From assembly GCF_018614575.1 (NCBI RefSeq), contig NZ_JAGGOJ010000011.1:124001-188000 (forward strand): a stretch of 64,000 bases of DNA, written 5' to 3'. Both the position numbers and the translations under genes were made by a program. The notes below the pieces were generated by a model. The model worked only from the letters and a program-made list of their open reading frames with translations. It had not been told where the DNA came from and did not search any database. Positions 9,256 through 18,960 of this stretch are shown in pieces. This stretch comes from Streptomyces sp. ISL-10 (GTDB lineage Bacteria; Actinomycetota; Actinomycetes; Streptomycetales; Streptomycetaceae). Positions within the stretch are counted from its first letter, which is position 1. Each line of letters starts with the position of its first letter.

Positions 9256-9900
9256 GCCCCGGCCGCCCGCGTGCCAGTCCCCGGCCAGGGCCGGGCCCAG
9301 GTGGTCGAGACAGGTCTCCATCAACGCCCGGATCGCCTCCACGCTCGGGTCGTCGCCCTGTCCCCACAGCCGGCCGGCCACTCGCATGACGCCGCCGAAC
9401 GCGGCGACAGCAACCCGCGGCCGGGGATCGGCGTCCACATCCAGTCCCTCGCGCTCGGCGATCAGGCCGGCGAGCAGGTCCTCCATCTCCGCGGAGCGCC
9501 GCATGTGCGCGGCGAGCAGTGCGGGGGTCGACTCGATCATGAGGAAGCTGCGCATATGGAGGTCGAGCGGGACGATCTCCTCGATGGCGACCTCGATCGT
9601 GTCCCAGGAGGCGGAGACGGCGTTGCGCAACGCCTCGAAAGGGCCTTCCCCGGCCGGACGCTGGCGCAGCGCGGCGATGTAGTGCGACTCCGCCAGCTCC
9701 TGGACGGCGAACGCGACCTCCTCCTTGCTGGCGAAGTACCGGAAAAAAGTGCGCTGGGAGACCTCGACCGCGTCGACGATCTCGTCGACCGTCGTCCGTT
9801 CGTACCCCTGGGTGGTGAACAGCTCCAGTGCCGCACGCACCAGCGCGTCACGGGTGCGCTGCTTCTTGCGGGCACGCAGTCCGGGCGGCTCGACCGTCAC
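9238..9900 (-). CDS. TetR-family repressor
   Basis: A 220-residue TetR-family regulator. The helix-turn-helix is at about residues 16-60 (TRDALVRAALELFTTQGYER, then TTVDEIVDAVEVSQRTFFRY), with the family tail motif FASKEEV. The ligand domain matches the MftR/TetR_C type seen beside multidrug pumps. It is divergent from the MFS exporter, with 116 bases between the starts that hold a palindrome, so it very likely represses the pump and itself until a toxic ligand binds. The last residues (GGRGGRDDH) are encoded by sequence that is duplicated downstream as non-coding repeats. Confidence 0.92.
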   Translation of the reverse strand: MTVEPPGLRARKKQRTRDALVRAALELFTTQGYERTTVDEIVDAVEVSQRTFFRYFASKEEVAFAVQELAESHYIAALRQRPAGEGPFEALRNAVSASWDTIEVAIEEIVPLDLHMRSFLMIESTPALLAAHMRRSAEMEDLLAGLIAEREGLDVDADPRPRVAVAAFGGVMRVAGRLWGQGDDPSVEAIRALMETCLDHLGPALAGDWHAGGRGGRDDH

Positions 9901-9980
9901 GTCATCGTCCTCTTTCGCCTGCGTTCGTCCAGCTCAGCGTACCTGTGAGCGATGTGACAGCTACCGACTAGTGAACTCGT

Positions 9981-10017
9981 TTGTCAACTGTCAGTCGCTG
10001 ACATTAGCCTCGCCGTA
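9981..10017 (+). promoter_or_regulatory. Leaderless MFS promoter with TetR operator
   Basis: A -35 hexamer TTGTCA (9981-9986) and a -10 hexamer TAGCCT (10005-10010) are 18 bp apart. The -10 ends 6 bases before the ATG at 10017, so the transcript should be leaderless. The perfect palindrome TGTCAG-TCG-CTGACA (9989-10003) lies in the spacer and is the natural operator for the divergent TetR protein, placed to block RNA polymerase directly. Confidence 0.75.
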
Positions 10018-11639
10018 TGACTAGTCAGACCACCGTCGATAAGGTGCCGAGAGATTCCGGAGGTCCCCAGGACTCCGCCCCGGTGCCGGTCAAGGGGCTG
10101 CGCGGCCACCCCTGGCTGACCCTGTTCGCCGTCGCCATCGGTGTGATGATGGTCGCGCTCGACGGCACGATCGTCGCGATCGCCAACCCCGCGATCCAGA
10201 AGGACCTCGGCGCTACCCTCTCCGAGGTCCAGTGGATCACCAACGGCTACCTGCTCGCCCTCGCCGTCGCCCTGATCACGGCGGGCAAGCTCGGTGACCG
10301 CTTCGGCCACCGCCAGACGTTCCTGACAGGCATCGCGGGCTTCGCCGCGGCCTCCGCGGCGATCGGTCTGTCCGACTCCATCGCCCTCGTCGTCGTCTTC
10401 CGCGTGTTCCAGGGCCTGTTCGGCGCGCTGCTCATGCCGGCCGCCCTCGGCCTGCTGCGCGCCACGTTCCCCGCCGAGAAGCTGAACATGGCCATCGGGA
10501 TCTGGGGCATGGTCATCGGTGCCTCCACCGCGGGCGGCCCGATCCTCGGCGGCCTGCTCGTGGAGCACGTCAGCTGGCAGTCGGTGTTCTTCATCAACGT
10601 GCCCGTCGGCGTTGTCGCCCTCGTCTTCGGCCTGGTGATCCTCAAGGACCACCGCGCGGAGAACGCGCCGCGTTCGTTCGACATCCCCGGCATCGTGCTG
10701 CTGTCGGGTGCCATGGGCGCGCTCGTCTACGGCCTGATCAAGGCGGGCGAGTCCTGGGGCTGGGGCGGCGGACGCACCTGGCTCTGCCTCGGCGCCGCGA
10801 TCGTCCTCTTCGTGCTCTTCGCCTTCTGGGAGACGAAGGTCAGGGAGCCGCTGATCCCGCTCGGCCTCTTCCGCTCCGTCCCGCTCTCCGCGGGCACGGT
10901 CCTGATGGTCCTGATGGCCTTCGCCTTCATGGGCGGCCTGTTCTTCGTGACCTTCTACCTCCAGGGCGTGAAGGGCCTCAGCCCCGTCGACAGCGGTCTG
11001 CGGCTACTGCCGCTGACGGCCATGATGATCGTGTCCTCGCCACTGGCGGGCGCCCTGATCACCAAGTTCGGACCGCGTGTCCCCCTCGTCGGCGGCATGG
11101 TCTGCACGGCGGTCGCCATGTTCGGGATGACGGCCCTCACCGAGGGCACGGACACCCTGGTGATGTCCCTGTGGTTCGCCCTGCTCGGCCTCGGTCTCGC
11201 GCCGGTCATGGTGGGCGCCACCGAGGTCATCGTCGGCAACGCCCCGCTGGAGCTCTCCGGTGTCGCCGGCGGCCTCCAGCAGGCCGCGATGCAGGTCGGC
11301 GGCGCGCTCGGCACGGCCGTGCTGGGCGCCGTTATGTCCTCCAAGGTGAGCGCCGAATTCGCGGACAACTGGCAGGCCGCGGGCATTCCCGTCCCGCCCG
11401 ACCCGCGGCTGGAGGAGGCCGCCGAGTTCGGCGCGGTCCCCGAGGAGTTGGCCGGGGCACCGGGCATGACGCCCGATCTCGTCACCAGGATCGGTGACGT
11501 CATCCATGACACGTTCATGTCCGGCATGGGCCTGGCGTTCACCGTCGCCGGTGTCGTCGCGGTCGTCGCCGCCCTGGTCGCCACGCTCACCAAGCGCGGA
11601 GACAACGCGGAGGCCGGTGCGGGCGGCGCCCACATCTGA
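10017..11639 (+). CDS. MFS multidrug exporter, DHA2 (EmrB/QacA) type, 14 TM
   Basis: A 540-residue drug:proton antiporter in the inner membrane. The first membrane segment carries the DHA2 signature (VALDGTIVAIANPAIQKDLG) and the loop after TM2 has the MFS motif GKLGDRFGHRQ. Hydrophobic segments fit 14 membrane passes, and RVFQGLFGALLMPAALGLLR is the usual motif B region. Substrates cannot be predicted. It is divergent from and probably repressed by the TetR protein; a strong terminator follows. Confidence 0.93.
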   Translation: MTSQTTVDKVPRDSGGPQDSAPVPVKGLRGHPWLTLFAVAIGVMMVALDGTIVAIANPAIQKDLGATLSEVQWITNGYLLALAVALITAGKLGDRFGHRQTFLTGIAGFAAASAAIGLSDSIALVVVFRVFQGLFGALLMPAALGLLRATFPAEKLNMAIGIWGMVIGASTAGGPILGGLLVEHVSWQSVFFINVPVGVVALVFGLVILKDHRAENAPRSFDIPGIVLLSGAMGALVYGLIKAGESWGWGGGRTWLCLGAAIVLFVLFAFWETKVREPLIPLGLFRSVPLSAGTVLMVLMAFAFMGGLFFVTFYLQGVKGLSPVDSGLRLLPLTAMMIVSSPLAGALITKFGPRVPLVGGMVCTAVAMFGMTALTEGTDTLVMSLWFALLGLGLAPVMVGATEVIVGNAPLELSGVAGGLQQAAMQVGGALGTAVLGAVMSSKVSAEFADNWQAAGIPVPPDPRLEEAAEFGAVPEELAGAPGMTPDLVTRIGDVIHDTFMSGMGLAFTVAGVVAVVAALVATLTKRGDNAEAGAGGAHI

Positions 11640-11659
11640 CGTCAACCGCGTGCACGGCA

Positions 11660-11689
11660 GAGCCCCGCCGGCCACCCCGGGCGGGGCTC
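11660..11689 (+). terminator. Rho-independent-type hairpin after the MFS gene
   Basis: GAGCCCCGCC (11660-11669) pairs perfectly with GGCGGGGCTC (11680-11689) around a 10-base loop. It sits 20 bases after the exporter stop. No U-run follows, as is common for Streptomyces terminators. Confidence 0.8.
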
Positions 11690-11805
11690 TCACCTATCCG
11701 GGTGATCCACCCATGGCCCCCTTACGCGGGTACGTCACCGCAGGTCAGGCTGCGATCAAGTGATCCACACGGCATGATCCACACGACATCGGGGGACGAT
11801 CCGTC

Positions 11806-12177
11806 ATGCGTACGACTGTGTTCGCGGCGGCCGCGCTGGCCGCCACCGCCCTGCTCGCACCCGCCGCCGCGTCCGCGGCCTCCCCGCAGCCGCGCCTGGG
11901 GGCCTGCGCGCCGGGGGAACTGTGCCTGTGGCAGAAGCCGGACTTCCAGGGCACCCCCCAGGTGCACGAGCTCTCGGGCACCGACATCGACAGCTGCCTT
12001 CCGCTGCCCGGCGGCACGAGCGCGGCATCGCTCGCCAACCGGACGGGACGGCCCGTGACGACGTACCAGTCCACGGAGTGCGCGGAGACAGGCGAGTTCG
12101 AGACCTATCCCGGCGGCGGCACCTGGGTGCCCGAATCGCCCTACCGGGTGCGGGCGTTCAAGATCTGGGAGAACTGA
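11806..12177 (+). CDS. Secreted peptidase-inhibitor I36-like protein
   Basis: A 123-residue secreted protein. Residues 1-25 form a Sec signal peptide (AAALAATALLAPAAASA). The mature part matches the Streptomyces metalloproteinase inhibitor family (I36, beta/gamma-crystallin fold): CAPGELCLWQKPDFQG near 34-49, four Cys residues for two disulfides, and a C-terminal VRAFKIWEN. Family members inhibit extracellular metalloproteases; this one could equally be a structural crystallin-like protein. No partner gene is adjacent. Confidence 0.85.
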   Translation: MRTTVFAAAALAATALLAPAAASAASPQPRLGACAPGELCLWQKPDFQGTPQVHELSGTDIDSCLPLPGGTSAASLANRTGRPVTTYQSTECAETGEFETYPGGGTWVPESPYRVRAFKIWEN

Positions 12178-12308
12178 GGCCGCGGCCAGGGCTCTCCGGG
12201 TGCACCCCCGGGGAGCCCGGCGGACGTGACGCACACTGCCGGTCCGGGCGCCCTTGAGCGCCCCGACCGCGCCGGCCGTGCTCCCCTGCGCAGCCGCAGC
12301 CCACGGCT

Positions 12309-13166
12309 CTACGCGGTGTCCCCGCCCGGCCCGCCGACCACTTCGCCGACCGCGACCGGTCCCACCGGCCCTTCCGATGCCCGGCTCGCGACCCCGGCCC
12401 CCTGATGGGGCACCGTCCCTGGCCCGCTCCCGGCCGCCGGCGCTGTACCCGACAGTCGCGACACCTCCCGCCGCAGCTGCTTCACCTCTGCGGTCAGCGC
12501 CTCCAGCAGGGCGGTCTGACGGCGCTCGGCTTCGTCGTCCCGCTCGAAGCGGGAGATGAACCAGGCGGCGATGTTCGCCGTCACCACACCGAGCAGTGCG
12601 ATGCCCGAGATCATCAGCCCGACCGCCAGCAGTCGGCCGAGACCCGTCGTCGGCGAGTGGTCCCCGTAGCCGACCGTCGTCATCGTCGTGAACGACCACC
12701 ACACCGCGTCGCCCAGCGTCTTGATGTTCCCGCCGGGCGCGTCGCGCTCCACCTGGAGCACCGCCAGCGAACCGAACATCATCAGCCCCACCACCGCGCC
12801 GCCGACGTACGTCGTCAGCGTGATCTGCGTGGCCATCCGGGCCCGCCGCCCCACCAGCATCAGGGTCGACACCAGCCGCAGCAGGCGAAGCGGCTGCACC
12901 AGCGGCAGGATGACGGCGCACAGATCCAGCGGATGGCTGCGGACGAACAGCCACTTGCCCGGTGCCAGGGCCAGCCGTACGAGATAGTCCACGGCGAACG
13001 CCGCCCACACCGCCCACTCGGTCACCGTGCACGAGTTGATCACCCATGCCTGCGCGCCGGGTGCCACGATCGGCACCGCATACGCGACGGCGAACGCCAT
13101 TGCGAGTCCCAGCAACGGCCCCTGGGTGCGCGCCTCCCAGCGCATCTGCGCCGTTCGTTCCTTCAT
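12309..13166 (-). CDS. Voltage-gated-type potassium channel
   Basis: A 285-residue membrane protein. The K+ selectivity filter TVGYGD is at residues 164-169, preceded by the pore helix (WWSFTTMT) and followed by the inner helix. Four further hydrophobic segments lie before the pore, and LRLLRLVSTLMLVGRRAR near 93-110 resembles a reduced S4, so the layout is 6TM Kv-like. A short coiled coil (residues 215-245) may tetramerise the subunits, followed by a Gly/Ala-rich tail. The start is the ATG at 13166. It probably sets membrane potential. Confidence 0.88.
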   Translation of the reverse strand: MKERTAQMRWEARTQGPLLGLAMAFAVAYAVPIVAPGAQAWVINSCTVTEWAVWAAFAVDYLVRLALAPGKWLFVRSHPLDLCAVILPLVQPLRLLRLVSTLMLVGRRARMATQITLTTYVGGAVVGLMMFGSLAVLQVERDAPGGNIKTLGDAVWWSFTTMTTVGYGDHSPTTGLGRLLAVGLMISGIALLGVVTANIAAWFISRFERDDEAERRQTALLEALTAEVKQLRREVSRLSGTAPAAGSGPGTVPHQGAGVASRASEGPVGPVAVGEVVGGPGGDTA

Positions 13167-13228
13167 GGCCGCATCGTAAAGGGGGTGTGCGGGGACGAAC
13201 CCCGCACACCCCCTGCGTATCGGAGCGG

Positions 13229-15976
13229 CTATGCGTCGCCGCCGGCCGCGCCCGGGTCCGCCGCCGCCACGTCGAGCAGCTGGTAGCGGTCCACCGCCTG
13301 CTTCAGCACGCTGCGGTCCACCTTGCCCTCACGCGCCAGCTCGGTGAGCACCGCCAGCACGATCGACTGCGCGTCGATGTGGAAGTAGCGGCGGGCGGCA
13401 CCGCGCGTGTCCGCGAAGCCGAAGCCGTCGGCGCCCAGCGAGGAGTAGGTGCCCGGCACCCAGCGGGAGATCTGGTCGGGCACCGAACGCATCCAGTCGG
13501 ACACGGCGACGAACGGGCCCTCGGCCCCCGAAAGCTTCTGCGTCACGTACGGAACCCGCTGCTCCTCCTCGGGGTGGAGCAGGTTGTGCTCCTCGGCCGC
13601 GACGGCGTCGCGCCGCAGCTCGTTCCACGAGGTCGCCGACCACACGTCGGCGCATACGTTCCACTCCTCGGCGAGGATCCTCTGCGCCTCGACGGCCCAC
13701 GGCACGGCCACGCCCGAGGCCATGATCTGCGCCGGGATCGAGCCCTGCTCGCCCCGCCGGAAGCGGTGGATGCCCTTGAGGATGCCGTCCACGTCCACGT
13801 CGGCCGGCTCGGCCGGGTGCTGGATGGGCTCGTTGTAGACGGTGAGGTAGTAGAAGACGTCCTCGCCGTGCGGGTGCTCGGCGTCGCCGCCGTACATCCG
13901 GCGCAGTCCGTCCTTGACGATGTGCGCGATCTCGAAGCCGAACGCCGGGTCGTAGGCGACGCAGCCCGGGTTGGTCGAGGCGAGCAGCTGCGAGTGGCCG
14001 TCCGCGTGCTGCAGGCCCTCACCGGTCAGTGTGGTGCGGCCGGCCGTCGCTCCGAGCACGAAGCCGCGCGCCAGCTGGTCGGCCATCTGCCAGAACTGGT
14101 CACCGGTGCGCTGGAAGCCGAACATCGAGTAGAAGACGTAGACCGGGATCAGCGGCTCGCCGTGCGTCGCGTACGCCGAACCGGCCGCGATCAGCGAGGC
14201 CGTGCAGCCCGCCTCCGAGATGCCGTCGTGCAGCATCTGCCCGGTCGGCGACTCCTTGTACGCGAGCAGCAGCTCACGGTCGACGGCCTCGTACTGCTGG
14301 CCGAGCGGGTTGTAGATCTTCGCACTGGGGAAGAACGAGTCCATGCCGAAGGTGCGGTACTCGTCGGGCGCGATCAGTACGAACCTCTTGCCGATCTCCT
14401 TGTCCCGCATGAGGTCCTTCAGCAGCCGGACGAACGCCATGGTGGTGGCGATCGACTGCTGACCGGAGCCCTTCTTCACGGACGCGTACGTCTTCTCGTC
14501 CGGCAGGACGAGCGGCTCGGACCGCACGACGCGGGTGGGCACATAACCGCCGAGCGACTTGCGGCGGTCGTGCATGTACTGGATCTCCTCCGAGTCACGG
14601 CCCGGGTGGTAGTACGGCGGCGGGCCGGACTCCAGCTGGGCGTCGGAGATCGGGATGTGCAGGCGGTCGCGGAAGCGCTTGAGGTCGTCGACCGTCAGCT
14701 TCTTCATCTGGTGCGTGGCGTTGCGGCCCTCGAAGTTCGGGCCGAGCGTCCAGCCCTTGACCGTCTGCGCGAGGATCACGGTCGGCTGGCCCTTGTGGGC
14801 GCGGGCCGCCGAGTACGCGGCGAAGATCTTCTTGTGGTCGTGACCACCGCGGCCCAGGTGCAGGATCTGCTCGTCGGTCATGTTCTCGACCATGGCGCGC
14901 AGCCGGTGGTCGTCGCCGAAGAAGTGCTTGCGGATGTACGCGCCGGTCTCGGTGGCGTACGTCTGGAACTGGCCGTCCGGCGTGGTGTTCAGCTTGTTGA
15001 CCAGCACGCCGTCGCGGTCCTGCGCGAGCAGCGGGTCCCAGGTGCGGTCCCAGACCAGCTTGATCACGTTCCAGCCGGCGCCGCGGAACTGCGACTCCAG
15101 CTCCTGGATGATCTTGCCGTTGCCGCGGACCGGGCCGTCGAGGCGCTGCAGGTTGCAGTTGACGACGAAGGTGAGGTTGTCCAGGCCCTCACGGGCGGCG
15201 ATGGACAGCTGGCCCAGCGACTCGGGCTCGTCCATCTCGCCGTCGCCGAGGTAGGCCCACACATGCGAGTCGGAGGTGTCCGCGATGCCGCGGGCCTGCA
15301 TGTAGCGGTTCATCCGCGCCTGGAAGATCGCGCCGAGCGGGCCGAGGCCCATCGAGACGGTGGGGAACTCCCAGAAGTCCGGCATCAGCCGCGGGTGCGG
15401 ATAGCTGGACAGGCCGTACGGCGCCTTCGACTTCTCCTGGCGGAAGCCGTCGAGCTGCTGCTCGGAGAGCCGGTCCAGCAGGAACGCGCGGGCGTAGATA
15501 CCCGGGGAGGCGTGCCCCTGGAAGAAGATCTGGTCGCCGCCCTTGCCGTCGTCCTTGCCGCGGAAGAAGTGGTTGAAGCCCACGTCGTACAGAGAGGCGG
15601 AGGAGGCGAACGTGGCGATGTGGCCGCCGACGCCGATGCCGGGGCGCTGCGCACGCGAGACCATCACCGCGGCGTTCCACCGGGTGGCGTTGAGGACCTT
15701 GCGCTCGATCTCCTCGTTGCCGGGGAAGAACGGCTCGTCCTTGGTGGCGATGGTGTTGACGTAGTCCGTGCTGCGCATCTCGGGCACGGCGACGCGCTTC
15801 TCGCGGGCCCGCTCGATGAGGCGGAGCATCAGATAGCGGGCGCGCTCGCGGCCCCGCTCGTCGACGGCTGCGTCGAGGGAGTCCAGCCACTCCTTGGTCT
15901 CTTCAGGATCGAAGTCCGGGACCTGGCTGGGAAGGCCGCCAATGATGATCGGGTTGCGATCGGATCCGGAAGCCAC
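13229..15976 (-). CDS. aceE: Pyruvate dehydrogenase E1 component, homodimeric type
   Basis: A 915-residue thiamine-diphosphate enzyme that decarboxylates pyruvate and passes the acetyl group to E2 lipoyl domains. The length and motifs match the AceE-type single-chain E1: the ThDP/Mg motif starts GDGEMDEPE near residue 245, and [20 protein letters not shown] near 120 is typical. The GTG at 15976 is preceded by GAAGGAAC at the right spacing and gives the usual [14 protein letters not shown] start. No E2 or E3 gene adjoins it; in streptomycetes aceE stands apart. It is divergent from DUF3052. Confidence 0.96.
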   Translation of the reverse strand: MASGSDRNPIIIGGLPSQVPDFDPEETKEWLDSLDAAVDERGRERARYLMLRLIERAREKRVAVPEMRSTDYVNTIATKDEPFFPGNEEIERKVLNATRWNAAVMVSRAQRPGIGVGGHIATFASSASLYDVGFNHFFRGKDDGKGGDQIFFQGHASPGIYARAFLLDRLSEQQLDGFRQEKSKAPYGLSSYPHPRLMPDFWEFPTVSMGLGPLGAIFQARMNRYMQARGIADTSDSHVWAYLGDGEMDEPESLGQLSIAAREGLDNLTFVVNCNLQRLDGPVRGNGKIIQELESQFRGAGWNVIKLVWDRTWDPLLAQDRDGVLVNKLNTTPDGQFQTYATETGAYIRKHFFGDDHRLRAMVENMTDEQILHLGRGGHDHKKIFAAYSAARAHKGQPTVILAQTVKGWTLGPNFEGRNATHQMKKLTVDDLKRFRDRLHIPISDAQLESGPPPYYHPGRDSEEIQYMHDRRKSLGGYVPTRVVRSEPLVLPDEKTYASVKKGSGQQSIATTMAFVRLLKDLMRDKEIGKRFVLIAPDEYRTFGMDSFFPSAKIYNPLGQQYEAVDRELLLAYKESPTGQMLHDGISEAGCTASLIAAGSAYATHGEPLIPVYVFYSMFGFQRTGDQFWQMADQLARGFVLGATAGRTTLTGEGLQHADGHSQLLASTNPGCVAYDPAFGFEIAHIVKDGLRRMYGGDAEHPHGEDVFYYLTVYNEPIQHPAEPADVDVDGILKGIHRFRRGEQGSIPAQIMASGVAVPWAVEAQRILAEEWNVCADVWSATSWNELRRDAVAAEEHNLLHPEEEQRVPYVTQKLSGAEGPFVAVSDWMRSVPDQISRWVPGTYSSLGADGFGFADTRGAARRYFHIDAQSIVLAVLTELAREGKVDRSVLKQAVDRYQLLDVAAADPGAAGGDA

Positions 15977-16449
15977 GCTGTTCCTTCGCTGTTCGGGGGT
16001 CTGCCGCGACGTGATGACGGGAAGACGCGCTGACGTGATGTCGGGCAAGCTGTCGCACCGCCTCCATCGTGTACCGCAGGGAGGCGTACGTCACCTCTAC
16101 CGAGGGGTAACCCTCGGACTTCGTGACATCGGGCCGGAACTGCGCGTAGCACCATGGTCAAATCGCAACCATACGCCCAACCCGTCCATGCGTTTCGTTC
16201 GGCCGTTCGGTTCCGATTGAGGGATCGAGGGTAGATATGCCGCAAGTGTGGCCGAAAGGTGTGGCCTCCTTAACGCAGAGGTCATCGGACGCTGCCTGGA
16301 GTTGCGCCGAGACGGCCGCAAACGTCACCGTTTCGGCGGTCCGTACGGCCGGGTACTTGCGCGATCCGTCCCGCCCGTGTGGACTACGGCCAATGCCACG
16401 CGTACGCGCGCGGCCGAAGCATTTTCCGAAAACGATCAGGAGGCAAGCC
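15977..16449. promoter_or_regulatory. Divergent aceE/DUF3052 intergenic region
   Basis: This 473-base gap separates two divergent genes and must hold both promoters. I see no convincing gene in it. The AGGAGG at about 16439-16444 is the ribosome site of the DUF3052 gene. The length before aceE suggests a long leader or several regulator sites, but I recognise no specific operator. Confidence 0.45.
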
Positions 16450-16890
16450 GTGAGCGCGACCGCGGACCACGCGGAGGAGCGGACCAACCCGGCGGCAAGG
16501 CTGGGGTTCGAGCCCGGACAGGTGGTCCAGGAGATCGGCTACGACGACGACGTCGAGCAGGAGCTCCGTGAAGGGATCGAGGCCGTCACCGGCCAGGAAC
16601 TCGTCGACGAGGAGTACGACGACGTGGCCGACGTCGTCGTCCTGTGGTTCCGGGACGAGGACGGCGACCTCACGGACGCACTGGTGGACGCCATCGGTCT
16701 GATCGACGAGGGCGGGGTCGTCTGGCTGATGACTCCCAAGACCGGCCGTGAAGGCTATGTCGAGCCCAGCGACATCAACGAGGCCGCCCAGACGGCGGGC
16801 CTGTCGCAGACCAAGAGCATCAACGCCGGCAAGGACTGGAGCGGCAGCCGGCTGGTCACCCCCAAGGGGGCCAAGTCCGGTAAGCGCTGA
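16450..16890 (+). CDS. DUF3052 protein
   Basis: A 146-residue acidic protein of the actinobacterial DUF3052 family. It has the conserved LGFEPGQVVQEIGYDDDVEQ near residue 18, the acidic EEYDDVADVVVLWFRDED stretch, and a basic C-terminus (LVTPKGAKSGKR). Its function is not established; it is conserved next to aceE in Streptomyces. The GTG at 16450 follows a strong AGGAGG. A strong terminator follows its stop. Confidence 0.88.
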   Translation: MSATADHAEERTNPAARLGFEPGQVVQEIGYDDDVEQELREGIEAVTGQELVDEEYDDVADVVVLWFRDEDGDLTDALVDAIGLIDEGGVVWLMTPKTGREGYVEPSDINEAAQTAGLSQTKSINAGKDWSGSRLVTPKGAKSGKR

Positions 16891-16907
16891 GCCGCCGAAC
16901 CGCCGTG

Positions 16908-16940
16908 AGGCCCCCGCCGACATTGTGTCGGCGGGGGCCT
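16908..16940 (+). terminator. Strong hairpin terminator after DUF3052
   Basis: A perfect 14-bp stem, AGGCCCCCGCCGAC (16908-16921) with GTCGGCGGGGGCCT (16927-16940), closes a 5-base loop just past the stop codon. Confidence 0.88.
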
Positions 16941-17026
16941 TCTGCATGGGGCGTCTGTCTGTGGCGGACGCCTTCTGCGTAGGGTGGGCGTTCACCTGAC
17001 CGGCTCACAGAAGGGATGCGTTTTCC

Positions 17027-17485
17027 ATGGCCATCGAGGTCGGTGACAAGGCTCCGGAGTTCGCGCTCAAGGACAACCACGGCCGCACCGTCACGCTCTC
17101 CGAGTTCCGCGGTGAGAAGAACGTGGTGCTCCTCTTCTACCCCTTCGCCTTCACCGGCGTGTGCACGGGCGAGCTGTGCGCCCTGCGCGACGAGCTGCCG
17201 GCGTTCGTCAACGACGACACCCAGCTGCTCGCGGTCTCCAGCGACTCCATCCACACCCTGCGCGTCTTCGCCGAGCAGGAGGGTCTCGAGTACCCGCTGC
17301 TGTCCGACTTCTGGCCGCACGGAGACACCTCGCGCGCCTACGGCGTCTTCGACGAGGAGAAGGGCTGCGCCGTGCGCGGCACCTTCATCATCGACAAGGA
17401 GGGCATCGTGCGCTGGACCGTGGTCAACGGCCTGCCCGACGCCCGCGACCTGAACGACTACGTCAAGGCTCTCGACGCTCTCTGA
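17027..17485 (+). CDS. Peroxiredoxin, AhpE-like
   Basis: A 152-residue thiol peroxidase that reduces hydroperoxides in the cytoplasm. The peroxidatic Cys46 is in PFAFTGVCTGELC, with Cys51 five residues later; the rest fits the AhpE/one-Cys group (VGDKAPEFALKDNHGRTVTL at the start, DKEGIVRWTVVNGLPDARDL near the end). The ATG at 17027 follows AGAAGGG. The next genes are the Ter cluster, so it may belong to a wider oxidative or metalloid stress block, though a separate promoter for terD is likely. Confidence 0.92.
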   Translation: MAIEVGDKAPEFALKDNHGRTVTLSEFRGEKNVVLLFYPFAFTGVCTGELCALRDELPAFVNDDTQLLAVSSDSIHTLRVFAEQEGLEYPLLSDFWPHGDTSRAYGVFDEEKGCAVRGTFIIDKEGIVRWTVVNGLPDARDLNDYVKALDAL

Positions 17486-17644
17486 GCCGGACCGCTCGGT
17501 GCGCCGCGCCGCGGCCCTGAGGGGTTTCCCTGGGATCGCCCGGAAATAGCGCAGCGGCCGGGAACCGGTCACTAGGATCCTTTCGTTGATCCCAACAGCA
17601 ACGCACGACGGGGGCGCTGCCCCTGAACACCAATGGAGGGACTC

Positions 17645-18220
17645 GTGGGAGTCAGCCTCAGCAAGGGCGGCAACGTCTCGCTGACCAAGGCCGCGCCGAA
17701 TCTGACCGCGGTCACCGTGGGTCTGGGCTGGGATGTCCGGACCACCACCGGCACCGACTTCGACCTCGACGCCAGCGCCCTGCTGACCAACGCCGAGGGC
17801 AAGGTCGCCGCCGACGGCAACTTCGTCTTCTTCAACAACCTCAAGAGCCCGGACGGCTCCGTCGAGCACACCGGTGACAACCTCACCGGTGAGGGCGAGG
17901 GCGACGACGAGCAGATCAAGGTCAACCTGGCCGGGGTCCCCGCCGACGTCCAGAAGATCGTCTTCCCGGTCTCGATCTACGAGGCCGAGGGCCGCCAGCA
18001 GTCCTTCGGCCAGGTGCGCAACGCGTTCATCCGCGTCGTCAACCAGGCCGACGGCAACGAGCTCGCCCGCTACGACCTCAGTGAGGACGCCTCGACGGAG
18101 ACCGCGATGGTCTTCGGCGAGCTCTACCGCAACGGCCCGGAGTGGAAGTTCCGTGCCATCGGCCAGGGTTACGCCTCCGGCCTGCGCGGCATCGCGCAGG
18201 ACTTCGGTGTCAACGTCTGA
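17645..18220 (+). CDS. terD: TerD-family stress protein (first copy)
   Basis: A 191-residue TerD protein with the [12 protein letters not shown] start and the acidic Ca2+-binding loops DFDLDAS and [13 protein letters not shown]. TerD proteins bind calcium and work with TerC at the membrane in tellurite, phage and envelope stress; in Streptomyces they also affect differentiation. I chose the GTG at 17645 because TGGAGGGA precedes it; an ATG at 17633 overlaps that site. It heads the Ter gene set and is closely similar to the next gene, with an insulating hairpin between the two. Confidence 0.94.
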   Translation: MGVSLSKGGNVSLTKAAPNLTAVTVGLGWDVRTTTGTDFDLDASALLTNAEGKVAADGNFVFFNNLKSPDGSVEHTGDNLTGEGEGDDEQIKVNLAGVPADVQKIVFPVSIYEAEGRQQSFGQVRNAFIRVVNQADGNELARYDLSEDASTETAMVFGELYRNGPEWKFRAIGQGYASGLRGIAQDFGVNV

Positions 18221-18238
18221 GCCACCGCACGTCCCATG

Positions 18239-18271
18239 TCCGGCGCCGCACTCCTTCTGTGCGGCGCCGGA
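18239..18271 (+). terminator. Hairpin between the two terD genes
   Basis: A perfect 13-bp stem (18239-18251 with 18259-18271, loop TCCTTCT) lies between the paralogues. It may end or attenuate the first transcript, so the second terD can have its own level. Confidence 0.8.
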
Positions 18272-18313
18272 CGTGCCTCACAACCATGCACACCCAGGGG
18301 AGGACTCACCATC

Positions 18314-18889
18314 ATGGGCGTCACGCTCGCCAAGGGAGGCAATGTCTCCCTCTCCAAGGCCGCACCCAATCTCACCCAGGTCCTCGTCGGGCTCGGCTGG
18401 GACGCACGCTCCACCACCGGAGCGCCCTTCGACCTCGACGCCAGCGCCCTGCTCTGCCAGAACGGACGCGTCCTCGGCGACGAGTGGTTCATCTTCTACA
18501 ACCAGCTCACGAGCCCCGACGGCTCCGTCGAGCACACCGGTGACAACCTCACCGGCGAGGGCGACGGTGACGACGAGTCGCTCCTGGTGGACCTCTCCAA
18601 GGTGCCGGCCACGGTGGACAAGATCGTTTTCCCGGTCTCCATCCACGACGCGGACAACCGCGGCCAGACCTTCGGCCAGGTCAGCAACGCCTTCATCCGC
18701 GTGGTCAACCAGGCCGACGGCCAGGAGCTCGCGCGCTACGACCTCAGTGAGGACGCCTCCACGGAGACCGCGATGATCTTCGGGGAGCTCTACCGGTACG
18801 GGGTCGAGTGGAAGTTCCGGGCCGTAGGCCAGGGGTACGCGTCGGGGCTGAGGGGCATCGCTCTAGACTTCGGGGTCAACGTTTCGTAA
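18314..18889 (+). CDS. terD: TerD-family stress protein (second copy)
   Basis: A 191-residue paralogue of the preceding TerD with the same acidic Ca2+ loops ([22 protein letters not shown]) and the same end ([13 protein letters not shown]). The two copies keep the same length and differ mainly in the N-terminal third. The ATG at 18314 follows GGGGAGGACTCACC. The DUF475 membrane gene starts 71 bases later, so the TerD products and that membrane protein probably form the usual membrane-linked Ter complex. Confidence 0.94.
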   Translation: MGVTLAKGGNVSLSKAAPNLTQVLVGLGWDARSTTGAPFDLDASALLCQNGRVLGDEWFIFYNQLTSPDGSVEHTGDNLTGEGDGDDESLLVDLSKVPATVDKIVFPVSIHDADNRGQTFGQVSNAFIRVVNQADGQELARYDLSEDASTETAMIFGELYRYGVEWKFRAVGQGYASGLRGIALDFGVNVS

Positions 18890-18960
18890 AGCCGCGTGCG
18901 GCGCGGGGGAGACCCTCCCTCAGGCATCGCCCGGGGGACAATTACACGATTGGGTAGCCA

